The notes under the pieces were generated by a model. It saw only the letters and a program-made list of their open reading frames with translations, searched no databases and was not told the DNA's origin. From Dictyophora rubrovolvata (Eukaryota > Basidiomycota > Agaricomycetes > Phallales > Phallaceae), in assembly GCA_029959195.1 (NCBI GenBank), contig CP114117.1, positions 868,001 to 932,000 on the forward strand: DNA of 64,000 nucleotides, in the 5' to 3' direction. The translations under genes were made by a program, and so were the position numbers. Position 1 is the stretch's first letter; each line of letters begins with the position of its first letter. Of the stretch, positions 1 through 9,778 are shown piece after piece.

Positions 1-1007
1 CATACAAAATGCAATTGAGGCTTCCAGTTTGCTTGACTTTTCGTGGATTCCCCTTCCTCTATGTTTACTTCCTATATAGAAAGAGCGTCAGCAAAGCTTT
101 CCCAAGGTAGAATGGCAAATGACCTTGAGTATTTTGGCAACTGTGTTAAGGTTAGACAAAGAGAGCATATCCTCATTTTTGAAAGTAGGCGACAGCAGTG
201 TCTTCCAATCAGCTTTGACACCGAGATCCTGCAATACCAATACAATAGCTAATTTCTCCGGAGACCACGACTTGTCTTGCACGAACAAATTCTCTATGAC
301 ATGTGTAAACATAGCATCCTTCCATTCCACAGTGGACGAGTTCAACGCTCGCAGACACAAAACAATAGTCCAGAATGAAGGTTCTTTTAAGAAGGATTTT
401 TTCTCCGAGAGGGTGAGTAATATTTCGAAAGCGTCCTGGAACTCTTTGGCAGTGCATTGTGGCATCGAAGAATTTGCGAGTGGGGAGGAACGGAACAGAA
501 GACGGGATTGAGCGAGAGCAGTAACACCAAATAGTCGAGCAAACAACATATCCCGTTCTTCTTGTCCTTTCATAGAGCCATTAGTTTGGGAATGTTGCAT
601 TATAAGAAGAAGGATCTGCGATGCGGTTACACTATTTAACCGAGATAAAAGCTAAATATGCAGTCAGTTGTATGGGAAGCAATATCACAAAAGCAAACGA
701 GACACACCTCGGTCAAAGCAACGGCAAAGCCAAGTCGACTGCTCTCCCTGGGGCTTGCTAGCCCTCGAATAAGCCGACGTATTGAATATGCGACATCAGA
801 AGCATTTAACTTCTCAAGATCGACTTTTGTTTCCTCGTCTCCCTTTTCCTCCTCCTCGTCTTCACTCGAACCGGAAGCCGAAGTGTCGGATGGCTTGAAA
901 TTATTCTGGAATTGCTCCAAAGCCCCGATTAATTTAACAGACGCATCAATGCGACTTGACTTCGTATTCGAGGATAAATCCCAGAATAGAGAGAGAGTAG
1001 TCGACAT
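1..1007 (-). CDS. POL5: POL5 / MYBBP1A-like nucleolar protein, 5' part (gene runs off the window)
   Basis: N-terminal part of the DNA polymerase V / Myb-binding protein 1A family, a nucleolar HEAT-like protein that in yeast is needed for rRNA synthesis and is not a true polymerase. Three exons can be read: 708-1007, 124-615 and 1-71. The start at 1007 opens an LFWDLSS-like segment; an acidic run (SSEDEEEEKGDEE) follows, then the family signatures RRLIRGLASPRESSRLGFAVALTE and, across the first intron, KGQEERDMLFARLFGV. Exon 3 opens with a WKPQLHFVW motif, as in relatives. The second intron has a GTCATT donor, unusual at position 3, but the frame is kept. The rest lies beyond base 1. Family assignment is confident; exact splice sites are inferred. 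Confidence 0.88.
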
Positions 1008-1410
1008 TTGTCTCTTAAAAAAAATTTTTTCTTAAAAAGGAATATCATGCACGTGACTACACGAATTTATTATTTATCGTGTAGACCACGGCGCCAGCCC
1101 AGACCAGCCCCTACCTACCGCACCAGTTTGACACTTTTTTGTGCTCTCTTACTTGTAAGCCTGGGCCAGTGTCACTACTAGTAGTTCCGCTTCCAGCGGC
1201 CGAGGCCATGGCGTCAACATGATGTTATTATTTCAAACAGATATACATAATAAAAAATACAGGTTCACTTGAACAATTTGTCTCAACAGGATCTGTCCTT
1301 TTAGCAAGAAAATCACGACGGCAAACTGATGAACATTATTTGATTTCATATTTTATGTTAAAATTGAGGGCAAGTAGTCAGGAGAACGAGATGAAGATGT
1401 TGGACAAGCG
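1008..1410. other. Intergenic: POL5 promoter side and REEP 3' flank
   Basis: I see no gene. Both neighbours are on the minus strand, so this stretch holds the upstream region of POL5 (nearest 1007) and the 3' end of the REEP-like gene (nearest 1410). The POL5 side has A/T runs at 1016-1035. Confidence 0.5.
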
Positions 1411-2625
1411 TTACTCGGTTTTCAGACGTTCGTATCCTCTGTTACTCGAGTTCCACCACCAACTGGTTCTTCCAGAGTATTGGGTCGCTCTGGGATCGTC
1501 GTCATCAGCTTCCAGTTCATCGCGTGCAATCTCTTCGTATCGACCTCTATCATCTAGCGCTGACGAAGTGGGAAGATAGGTTGACATGGCAGTGACTGCT
1601 GTAGAAGCTAGGGTAGCAGCAAAGGTGCTGACAGAGGTACTGGTGTCAGAAGTTGTTGCCGACTGACCGGCTGTAAAGGTGGAGATCTCGGCGGGTTCAA
1701 GGTTGGACATGCTGTTCAAAGCAGCAAGTTCTGCTTCCAAAGCTCGTCGCCTGTTCAGAAGAGCTTCTCGATTCAATAATTTAGCATCAATAGGAGGATG
1801 GATTTCCACTGCCGAGGATCTTCGTGGCTGTGACGATAGTGGACTACACGTTTCCTGACGGGGAGATGAAGACGACGCGACTGGAGAAGCAGCAGGCTGC
1901 TGCAGAAACGCTCCAATGGCGGGACTATAGGTACGCCAAAGGCCAAGGGCGAGTTGCAAAGGGTTGGTCATAGGCGCAAGCAAAGTGGGTGGTGTATCGA
2001 CTGGCGGGACATCGCTGCTTCCAGAGGAAGCAGTATGCGTGGTGTTTGATGGAATTACGCCGCCAAAACGCTCCCAGATAGATCTTAATCTGATTCGAAC
2101 CCATTCGAATAACCTTGATTTTGCTTCCACCACTCTCTGATCTATCTCAGTTTCATGAGCTTGAAGGAATGGATAAAGATGCCTGGTGTATATATAGGTT
2201 GAACCTTGTGTCTGCGGAAGGGCAAGGTAAAGCAAAAAGGTGGTTTTGAAGAGATAATAAAAGGGAATCCTGTTCAATAAGGACATTTCAGTGCGATGGC
2301 TCAAGTGCTCAATGCTACTAACCAACTGATGGCCCACTCGGCAATGTATTCAACGGTTATGATCACACCAATGACTGACCTGTAGGGTTGGAAACAGTGG
2401 TGGAAGATTGTTCAAGTATCAAATGACTCAATTTACCAATACATCAGCCATCGTTCTATATCAGCTTCATTGGCCGGTCTCTTCGCAAGAGTCTTGTATG
2501 AAGCGTAGATGGGATAAAGAAGAACAGTCGCTGAGCTGGTAATGACGAGAGAGTTATACATAGACACAACAAGTGAAATGATCCTCGACACACCTAACGA
2601 TTCTAAAGATGAGGCTGAACAACAT
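1411..2625 (-). CDS. REEP/Yop1 (TB2/DP1/HVA22) ER membrane-shaping protein
   Basis: Member of the TB2/DP1/HVA22 family, reticulon-like wedge proteins that curve ER tubules. Four exons join in frame: 2594-2625, 2437-2535, 2323-2379 and 1411-2269. The protein starts MLFSLIFRIV, continues with YPIYASYKTL and an MYWSVIGVIITVEYIAEW hydrophobic segment, then FLLYLALPQTQGSTYIY and the typical LYPFL..HE..ID ending of the domain. A C-terminal extension of about 200 residues, rich in Ser/Thr/Pro with a short acidic run (ELEADDDD), is longer than in Yop1 and resembles the tails of larger fungal REEP proteins. The ATG at 2625 is chosen because it gives a standard N-terminus when the GTGTGT-donor intron is removed. 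A divergent promoter region separates it from the NOSIP fragment at 2825. Confidence 0.87.
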
Positions 2626-2824
2626 TTACTGGAATTGACGTCGGGTGAAAGAACTTGAGTTATATAGGGGTACGAGACCAGTTACTAGTTACTAACGGAG
2701 TATTATACGCAGCTTGTCGATTGGATCGATTCACGTGATGAAACTGCCTGAACTACTCTTAAATGAAAATGAACAAAGCTTTCCCTGGTTCACCGCTAGT
2801 GGTTGATCATGGCAACATGGCCAA

Positions 2825-3007
2825 GTTCGAAATAGACCCGGCTTCTTGCCAATTTCGGACTCCGACTGAAGTTCACAGGTCACATGTCACAGCTAGTAAT
2901 CCTGCTACTAGTATGACCGAATTCACAGCAAAAATAATACAGCAATCGTCCGTGTTCGGCTATGCTGAATACAAACTAGACTATGGAACGTCAACGCCTA
3001 GGAAATA
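2825..3007 (+). pseudogene. Detached 5' end of NOSIP (copy 1)
   Basis: This stretch matches the leader and first codons of the intact NOSIP gene at 36632-36800. It holds the same leader (GACCCGGCTTCTTGCC and CGGACTCCGACTGAAG) and a decayed form of the start, where the recognisable residues are SSVFGYAEYKLDYGT (intact gene: SSVFSYAEYKKLDYGT). Similarity stops just after the AACGTCTAGGAAA equivalent, inside exon 1, so the copy is a truncated segmental duplicate. A second truncated copy lies at 35161-35330. The three copies are in the same orientation. Confidence 0.8.
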
Positions 3008-3089
3008 AATAAGCCGTCACGATGCGAAAAATTCCTCCCTCGACGAGACTGAGCTAGGAAGAAAACTAGTCGTTCAAATATTTGCAGGA

Positions 3090-4062
3090 TTACCGGGAGG
3101 CCCGGAATAGAAAGACCGGGAGAGAAAGAGCAGCGTTAAAGCTATTGTTTACACCCATGGAAATAGTGTTCAGCTGTTCTACCGCACTCTTTGGGGGAAA
3201 AGGCATGAATGTGAGTGTTTAGCATTCCTCAGATATAATCAAAAACATACCGGAAAAAATGAGGATCCAATGGCCGCTTCCAAATGCTGTAATCATTATT
3301 AAGGATTACTGTTAACAAGTTAAACTATCTTACATCTTTGGCCGATGACATCTCCGTCAGCAATGTAAAGAAGTCGCCAAGAACGACATCACTGAATCTA
3401 TCATGAATACTCTGTGCCTGTTGATTTGTCAGTTCGGCGGTATTGTTAAGGCTGTCGAAAAGCGGTAGGACATCCAGACTAATGAGTCTTTGACTAATAT
3501 CCTCGTCAAAGGTACCAACTGCCTTTGTTCATATTAATGTCAATTTCTTTTCTCTTTTAAAGCCCAAGTTCTCTTACCTGCATGAGGAAAGCCGCCTACG
3601 CGCTTCAATTATATAAAAGAAATTTTTTCTATGAGAATAAAGGGTGTTTCTTACCTGATGCACGTTGTTTATGGCAATTGAGAAATCATTCAACGTAGTT
3701 GTAAGCTCAATGAAAATTTGAGACAGCTGCTGATATAACAACCTAACTTTGTTAATAACTTACTTGTGGTCCCGTTTCGTTTAGATTGGAAGTTTTAAAC
3801 TCCTCGTTAACAACTTGCTTATGCGGGAGAGTAGTTCATGTGTATGGAGCAGAATAGAGGCGTAAGCGAGACTTACGACAGCCTGATTCGCTAAACCTAA
3901 ACTCAGAAACAGGTCCGCTTCGTCGGTCGTAACGTTGCCCGTAACGTTGGCGATACTAGTGTTGAAAGGGGGAACATGAGCGGGACCATTGAGGGGAGTT
4001 GCCAAAATAGTGATGGCGAAAGTCGTTGCGAGGAGTGCAAAAGGAGCTCTGAAATAGTGCAT
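3090..4062 (-). CDS. Small secreted protein of unknown function, seven exons
   Basis: I do not recognise the family. The ATG at 4062 opens a signal peptide (MHYFRAPFALLATTFAITIL, likely cut near ATP). The exons join with canonical GTAAGT/GTATGT donors. Exon 1 is 3877-4062; later exons encode, among others, QVVNEEFKTSNLNETGPQ, a helical FIELTTTLNDFSIAINNV segment, DVLPLFDSLNNTAELTNQQ, FTLLTEMSSAKD and a final exon ending SLPVFLFRASR with a stop at 3090-3092. The product is about 218 residues, helix-rich, has several N-glycosylation sites (NTS, NVT, NET, NNT) and no cysteines that I can see in the mature part. It sits next to a NOSIP 5' fragment, as does its decayed copy at 35340-36480, so the pair was duplicated as one unit. 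Confidence 0.7.
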
Positions 4063-4690
4063 GCTCGAAAGATAATAATGTATGAAAGAGGAGGAAAGAG
4101 GATAATACACAACACATTCCAAATGTTCCGACTTTTACATACACGATAACCCTGAACAGTGCGGTGTGGAATGGCCAGAGATGAGGTGATGTTTATAATG
4201 TTGCGGCGCAGAATTCCAGTAATTCCAGACATATTTGGCTGGTGACCGTTAAAGACCGTTGATCGTTACGGATGCAGTGAGCAGTGGAATGGCCCGTTCG
4301 GGCTGATGAAACCAGATGCAGGGTCGGATGACTCTCACGTAAAATCGGACACTGTCTCTATTTGGTCCTAGCGCCTCCACCATAAGAAGCGTTAGCGCCC
4401 GACTAAGTAAAAAAATAGATAAAAATAATATATACAGACACCGGGGCCTGAACAATACTTAGTTACCTTTAGTTACCCCTAAACTCCTAATAGGTGTAAC
4501 TAGGTTCGGCACAAGCCATGATTCCGAATGCTCGAAAATGATGTCACCGTGACTGACTGAGTTTCAATTCGGAACAGCGCCTTGGTATGAACATAGGTTC
4601 CATACCGACCCCCTTCACACTCCGACTCGAGCCGAAGGGTACATAGGTTCGTACCGCTGTTCCCTTGTGTTCCCCAAGTTCAGGTGCAAG
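4063..4690. other. Intergenic between secreted gene and palindrome
   Basis: I see no convincing gene. It holds the secreted-gene promoter side and several short echoes of a TAGGTTCGG motif (4501, 4583, 4644) that also occurs near 36540-36600 in front of NOSIP, so part of it may descend from the same duplicated unit. It ends at the left edge of the inverted repeat. Confidence 0.4.
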
Positions 4691-5197
4691 CGGTGAACTG
4701 TCGATTCATCCGATTCGGCACACTGGCATGAGATCTATCAAAAATATCTAGTGATTGGGCCTGTAGACCCCGGTGACCTCAGGCGTTCTCCAGCCATTGT
4801 AGATAGACAAATTTAAAATAGATTTTGATGTAACCACTAAATCCGGTGTTTCCCCGGACATTGTAGACAAATAAAACTTGTAGTGAATATAGATTTCCCG
4901 GGCAGAATTAAAGTAAAGATGGGAGTGTATTGCAAAGGAAAACAAGCAAAAGAATGACAGATAAAAAGAAAAGAAAGAAGTATTGTCACTTTGAATGGTT
5001 AAAAGGCTGATCAAAAGTAGTGAAATTAACTGAAGAACAACTCAAGAATATGTTTTTTGAATAGAAAAGAATGATAATACACTGACGCATAAACGATCAG
5101 TGATTTTTTTAATGGAAATTTGTATTACGCATAAACATGATGCCTGAGGCCTGAGGCCTGAGGGTTCAGCCAGGCAGTTTTTTTAAGTCAACCACAT
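4691..5197. other. Outer 0.5 kb of left arm, no firm gene
   Basis: Holds three perfect tandem copies of CCTGAGG (5143-5163) and, on the minus strand, a short frame starting MSGETPDLVVTSKSIL that ends near 4748, preceded by a pyrimidine-rich leader. This could be the first exon of a lost gene or the end of a mobile element. The mirror copy is 34607-35113, with the tandem repeat at 34641-34661. Confidence 0.45.
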
Positions 5198-5634
5198 TCA
5201 ATCCCGTTCTATGAATGCACATTCTCTCTCATGGTCAAGAAGATCCAATACATCCATTCCTATCTTGCAGTAACAACAAAATTGGAAAATGTCAGGGCTA
5301 GAGCTTGACAGGCCAGCAGTGGAGGGACCAGCAGTAGGGAAAGAGAGTCTAGGGAAGGCCTCCGTTGTTGGTGACCTTTCCTGTTTTACCTCTACCTTCT
5401 CTGTCGCATGATGTTTAGAGTCATCCAAACCAAACTCTGTTTGCAGCTGCTGTTCAGAGATGGGGCTTGAATTTCCGCTGAACTGAAGAGAGCTACTGTG
5501 GAGTCTAGTGAAGGTGCCCATTGCTGGTGAGCTTTCCCGTTTTACCACTACCTTCTCTTTTTTGTTTAGCTTAGAATTGTCTAATTCCCTTTGTACATAG
5601 CTGCCATTCAGATATAGGAGTTGAGCTTCGGCTG
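5198..5634 (-). pseudogene. Remnant of unknown gene with SUMO-type motifs and a Cys pair, cut by LTR B (left arm)
   Basis: I do not recognise the gene. The open frame runs from inside the LTR B copy (from 5752) into this unique part and stops at 5198; only 5198-5634 is likely ancestral. It has two diverged repeats around EKVVVKRESSPAMGTFTRL and EKVEVKQERSPTTEAFPRL, each with a VKxE core that fits the SUMO-attachment consensus, and a C-terminal FCCYCKIGMDVLDLLDHERE segment that could be a zinc-binding half-site (CxxC...H...C). The 5' end is lost to the insertion of LTR B, whose target duplication flanks it. Function unknown; it could be a host gene or an element's accessory protein. Confidence 0.5.
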
Positions 5635-6912
5635 TGTCATGCTCCGCGTGCCCCAGAGTCCAAACCCGGACTATTCCGAACCCCGTACTACATACCCCAT
5701 ATTTCCCCTTAACTCCGAGACCCGTACTCAATCCATACTCCGTATCAGACACCTTCCTTAAGGGGATGTGTATTCTGGTCGCTTAGTAATAAGGTACCTG
5801 GTTGTCATCTTGGCTTGCACTAGTCGGTTCCCACCTTCCCTTATTTGTCATTATCCCCATTTACATAGTTCCACTCCCTCCTGTATTTAAACCCCAGCTC
5901 CCTCAGCTGTGGATCCTCAGTCTGAATATCAGCTTAATCAGTTATTTCTCTCATCTCTAGTCCGTCTTGTACTCTTAATCCGTATTGCATAGTTGTGTTA
6001 CATACGGTGGCCCAAAGCTATTCCGGATAGTTCCGAAGAAGTCCAGACCATGGGGTCAGACAGGAAGCAGAGTACTGAAGTATGGGGTGAGGGACTTGGC
6101 TTCAACTTATATGTTGCGCCCACTCGCCCAGCTTACAATATCCCTCGATTTCGCAATACGAGGAAGTACGCAAGTACGTACAAGTCCAACGACGTGTGAT
6201 ATGACGACGGAGTACTAGTCCATGTCGTTGAAGACGACGTGAATGATAAGTACAAGTTGACTCAAACATTAAGTCCAAGCCAACTACACAATACGGATTA
6301 AGAGTACGAGATGGACTGGAGATGAGAGAGTAACTGATTAAACTGATTATATTCAGACTGAGGATCCACAGCTGAGGGAGCTGGGGTTTAAATACAGGAG
6401 GGAGCAGAACTATGTAAATGGGGATAATGACAAATAAGGGAAAGTGGGAATTGACTAGTGCAAGCCAAGATGATGATAATATAATCTAGGTACCTTGTTG
6501 CTAAGTGTGCGGGACAGAATTCCCCATAAGGAAATTCTGTGATATGGGGTATGGACAAGAACGCAGAGTGTGGAGTTGGGGGAGTGGGACGGGATAGTGT
6601 ACGGAGTTCAGATATGTCCGGATTTGGGCTACGGGGCATGCGGGGCGTGACAAGTTGGCTCGGACTTAACATTCGAGTCAACTCGTACTTGTCGTTCATG
6701 TCATCATATCACACGTCATCAGAACAGTGTGTACTTGCGTACTTCCTTGTATTCCGAAATCGAGGGATATCGTAAGCTGGGCGAGTGGGCGCAACATATA
6801 AGTTGAAGCCAAGTCCCTCACCCCGTACTTCAGTACTCTGCTTCCTGTCTGACCCCGTGGTCTGGACTTCTTCGGAACTATCCAGAATAGCTTTGGGCCA
6901 CTGTATGTAACA
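5635..6912 (+). mobile_element. Solo LTR, family B, split by a second B copy (left arm)
   Basis: TG...CA element: starts TGTCATGCTCCGCGTGCC and ends GTATGTAACA, with an inner TGTATTTAAACCCC promoter-like motif shared by all B copies. Flanking pentamers GGCTG (5630-5634) and GGTTG (6913-6917) look like a target duplication with one transition. A second B copy (5996-6652) lies inside in the opposite orientation. Net length without the insert is about 0.62 kb. A fossil; no internal coding region remains. Confidence 0.82.
5996..6652 (-). mobile_element. Solo LTR, family B, nested head-to-head in another B (left arm)
   Basis: 657 bases from TGTTACATACGG to GGGGCGTGACA, opposite in orientation to its host copy, flanked by a perfect 5-base target duplication AGTTG (5991-5995 and 6653-6657). 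Looks whole as a solo LTR. Confidence 0.9.
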
Positions 6913-7368
6913 GGTTGAACTGGTAGCCAGTACTACATTGTTGACCGCAATAACCCATGTTGTTATGCCCGCTTAGTGCATACGTAACCTTGCTTAACTT
7001 CCCAAAACCCCGCCTGTTCCTTATTGGGCAACTCCCCGAAGTCGCCATTTCCAAACTTGTCTGCGTCATCCTTTTTTCATATTGGTCATCACATTTCATT
7101 TCTATAAAAGGATCAATTTAAATGTATCTGCTTTTTCTGTTCTGATATCAATAGAAGTTTCGCCTTGTTACTTGTTACACCGAGCTTCCTTGAAACACCT
7201 TCTCTTCTTCTCAATCTCTTGTTTCACCATGGGTGGCATCTGCGATGCTGCTGATGTTTCATCTCAAATCTTAAAATCTCTATCTTGACGTTTGGGGCCA
7301 TGTGCATGACGTCACCAGAACTCTCGCGCCCATCGTACAACATGGTTGTAACCCGCATTCCCTATCTC
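6913..7368. other. Unique stretch between LTR B and LTR A (left arm)
   Basis: Not part of an LTR that I can identify. It has a TATA-like TATAAAAGG (7103-7111), a pyrimidine-rich leader and a good-context ATG at 7229 that opens MGGICDAADVSSQIL and stops at 7288. This looks like the promoter and first exon of a lost gene rather than a complete gene. Mirror copy at 32436-32891. Confidence 0.35.
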
Positions 7369-7662
7369 TGTTAAGTACCAATACTTGGGTATCGATGACA
7401 AATGTATATACGTTAGAGTTTGTATTTAATATTAACACAAACGTCACCGGGTTATTGTAGAGCGCGGTCTCAACCTGAGTGGGTTGTACCACAACAGTCC
7501 TCTGAACATTAGCTCTACTTGTCTTGATGACGCTCGGTGTCACACACCAAAATCTTCCTAATAAGGAAACATTCTGATTTTTGGTTCAAAGCAGAGTTTT
7601 AAAACTACCAAAAACTTAACTGATACACCACAGCCTCTAGAAAACAAAACTTTACAAAAAAG

Positions 7663-8295
7663 ATGGCCGCATTTTTATTTCACTATACATCATCAATTTT
7701 CTTGCCTGTTCCAGCATCCCCCTCCGAGTCATTACCCCCCTCCAATAATGAATCTATATCACCTTTCCATTTTTCGCCTACCAGTCCAAGGACATACAAT
7801 TTGGATCTGCATACAACTCTCTATATTTATAGTTCCCAGTATGCAAGTCTCGACATCGACAATGAAATGTACCTCCCGAAGTTCCCTCCACCTCATATTA
7901 TTTGTCAATGTAGAAGTTTGGATTTGGTTCACCCCGGTCTCATGTTTGGAGAAAAGGTCTATATCGAGGAACGACTAGATTGGTATATGATTATCAATGT
8001 TTATTCTACTCCTGAATCAGCTGTACAAGACTCATATCGAATTTGATTAGTGACACAAGATGGGTTCGAGTTTACATTTATGGTATTAGATGTGCCAAGT
8101 CGTTGGGTTATCATGAAAGGCATGAGAACACAAAAACTTAGCTCTTATAGACCAGCAAATCTCATTCCTGAAGAGTCACACGTTTCCCATTTTTCACCTC
8201 ATTTGCCAGAACTAATTTCACTTCCCTCTTCCCCATCCAGACAATCCTTCCAGAAGATCCATCGCATTTGTTCAAATCTTCTTGGACAAATTTAG
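7663..8295 (+). pseudogene. D ORF1, broken copy in D1 (left arm)
   Basis: Homologous along its length to the intact ORF1 of the fourth D copy (21002-21628, minus): same start context, the same NLDLHTTLYIYSSQYASLDI segment and the same HPGLMFGEKVYIEE core. No known domain recognised. The copy looks broken, with about one break. Confidence 0.65.
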
Positions 8296-8398
8296 GACAA
8301 TAAACTTGTTTAGGATAAGTGATTAGATTTATATTTCATCTCCTTTCTTTTCTGGACATTTCATTAGCGCTTGAAATTTTTGGTTAACTCATATCATC

Positions 8399-8977
8399 AT
8401 GTCGGACAATAGCAATACTCCCACTTCCCCTATTCCCCTTTTTCAACTCCCTTTCTTCCCTTTTGAATATCGTTCTTCTCTCAGATTCGGACCCAACCCT
8501 AATTTCCTTTCACGACTTCGCGTTTACAATACTCTCATCTCCAAAATCAATGTCAATCCCTCCACAATGCTTCTGATTACTCCACTGCCACTAATGGAGA
8601 TTACTATTCCTTATGACGATCTGGAGATAGGATATCCATGAGCTTTGACCCTGTATGAATGAACTAACATCAATGTCATGGACAAATCGTACAAGTTTGT
8701 TGAGTTCCTTTCAATGAATCATCAAGAAGAATCAATCTGGAGACTGGTTTTTTGTCACCAATTTTGAAGTTATACTCAATTCCTATTCATAGACACACCT
8801 CTATCTGCTATCCCGTCCCCTCTTGACTACACCGTTGGAAATCAAATCCTCCCTTCCTATTCCAATCTCCAATCCAATCTCGTTCAAGATCTGATATTGT
8901 TAAGTGTCGCCATAGCTTTTATTGTTATGCCACAGTCATGAAGAAGAAGATCTCATCAACAAGAACCAGATCAGTAA
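8399..8977 (+). pseudogene. D ORF2, broken copy in D1 (left arm)
   Basis: Begins MSDNSNTPTSPIPLFQLPF about 100 bases after ORF1 and matches ORF2 of the fourth D copy (20312-20890, minus), including the PLMEITIPYDDLEIGYP segment. Unknown family. Broken in several places. Confidence 0.6.
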
Positions 8978-9314
8978 GAAGTTTGGGATGATAAAGTTAT
9001 AGTTTTGAGTAAGAGGCAGTACAAGAAGTGCCAGATGGTGATTTTGATAAAGCTATGCTGGGAATCTGGTTTCATCATTTCCTTTTGATCTCTTTTTGTT
9101 TTTCCTTTTGTTCTCTTTTGTTTCTCTTTTCTTTCAACATATTTCTCCTATTCCCCTTAACTACATATGCGATTCCCCTTTTCTGTAATTGTACTCCCTG
9201 TCATCCTCTCACGATGCACCTTTTCTTTTGTTTCTTTGTTCTCTTTTTGTTTTCTTTTTGTTATCATGGTGAATGATGAGTGATCATTCCGCTTTCCTCT
9301 ATGTTTCCAAATGG

Positions 9315-9322
9315 TATATATA
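9315..9322 (+). promoter_or_regulatory. TATA box of D1
   Basis: TATATATA inside the motif ATGGTATATATACTGCATG, which is kept in all three full D copies (D2 at 14826-14833, fourth copy at 19975-19982 on the minus strand). It lies downstream of both ORFs, as expected for a promoter at the U3/R boundary. Confidence 0.6.
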
Positions 9323-9778
9323 CTGCATGTAAATAATTGTAACAGCAGCAATACCTACATTGGTTTGACTCAAGTTTAAGTTTGTGGTTTTTGTTTAGTG
9401 TTTTTGATTTTGCCTCTTGTCTATCTCTATGCTCACATCTTTACCTTTGGAAAACTCTGAGACCATACATTTTGGAGTATAAACTTGCCATCTGAGTTAT
9501 CGCAATTATTGTACTTTGCCTCACAAGCAACCCTTGATTTGTTAACAGTAACAGTCTTTTGGTTGTTGTTGTTTGTTGTTGTTTCTATCACCTCCCCCCC
9601 TTTATTTAGCACTAAGCAGTACCTGGACTCGCTCCGCGGAGATTGACTACCTCACCCATTCTTTTCTTGTGTATTTCACTAGGCGTATTATTTTCCTTTT
9701 GTGCATAGTGAAGCTTACATCGGGTCCTTCGAGTCTTTGAAAAATGTCGTTGAGCCGAAGCTCTAGAAAGTCTAGGAC

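Larger units (their letters stand above)
7538..9719 (+). mobile_element. D element copy 1 (D1), long LTR-like unit with two ORFs (left arm)
   Basis: 2182 bases from TGTCACACACCAAAATCTTCC to AAGCTTACA, inserted in LTR A, with a 4-base target duplication TCGG at 7534-7537 and 9720-9723. Order of parts: conserved terminal leader, ORF1, ORF2, a long T/C-rich tract (about 9060-9270), a TATA box (9315-9322), then about 0.4 kb ending ACA. I read this as a solo LTR whose U3 region carries two genes; a non-autonomous element of another class cannot be ruled out. The ORFs in this copy are broken. Confidence 0.68.

Noticed and set aside
2101-2125. tRNA-like GATTCGAACCC box
   Set aside because: Lies inside the REEP coding exon and lacks a partner A box and a cloverleaf.
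5143-5163. Three CCTGAGG units as a telomere or centromere repeat
   Set aside because: Only three copies and not of TTAGGG type; a short tandem repeat only.
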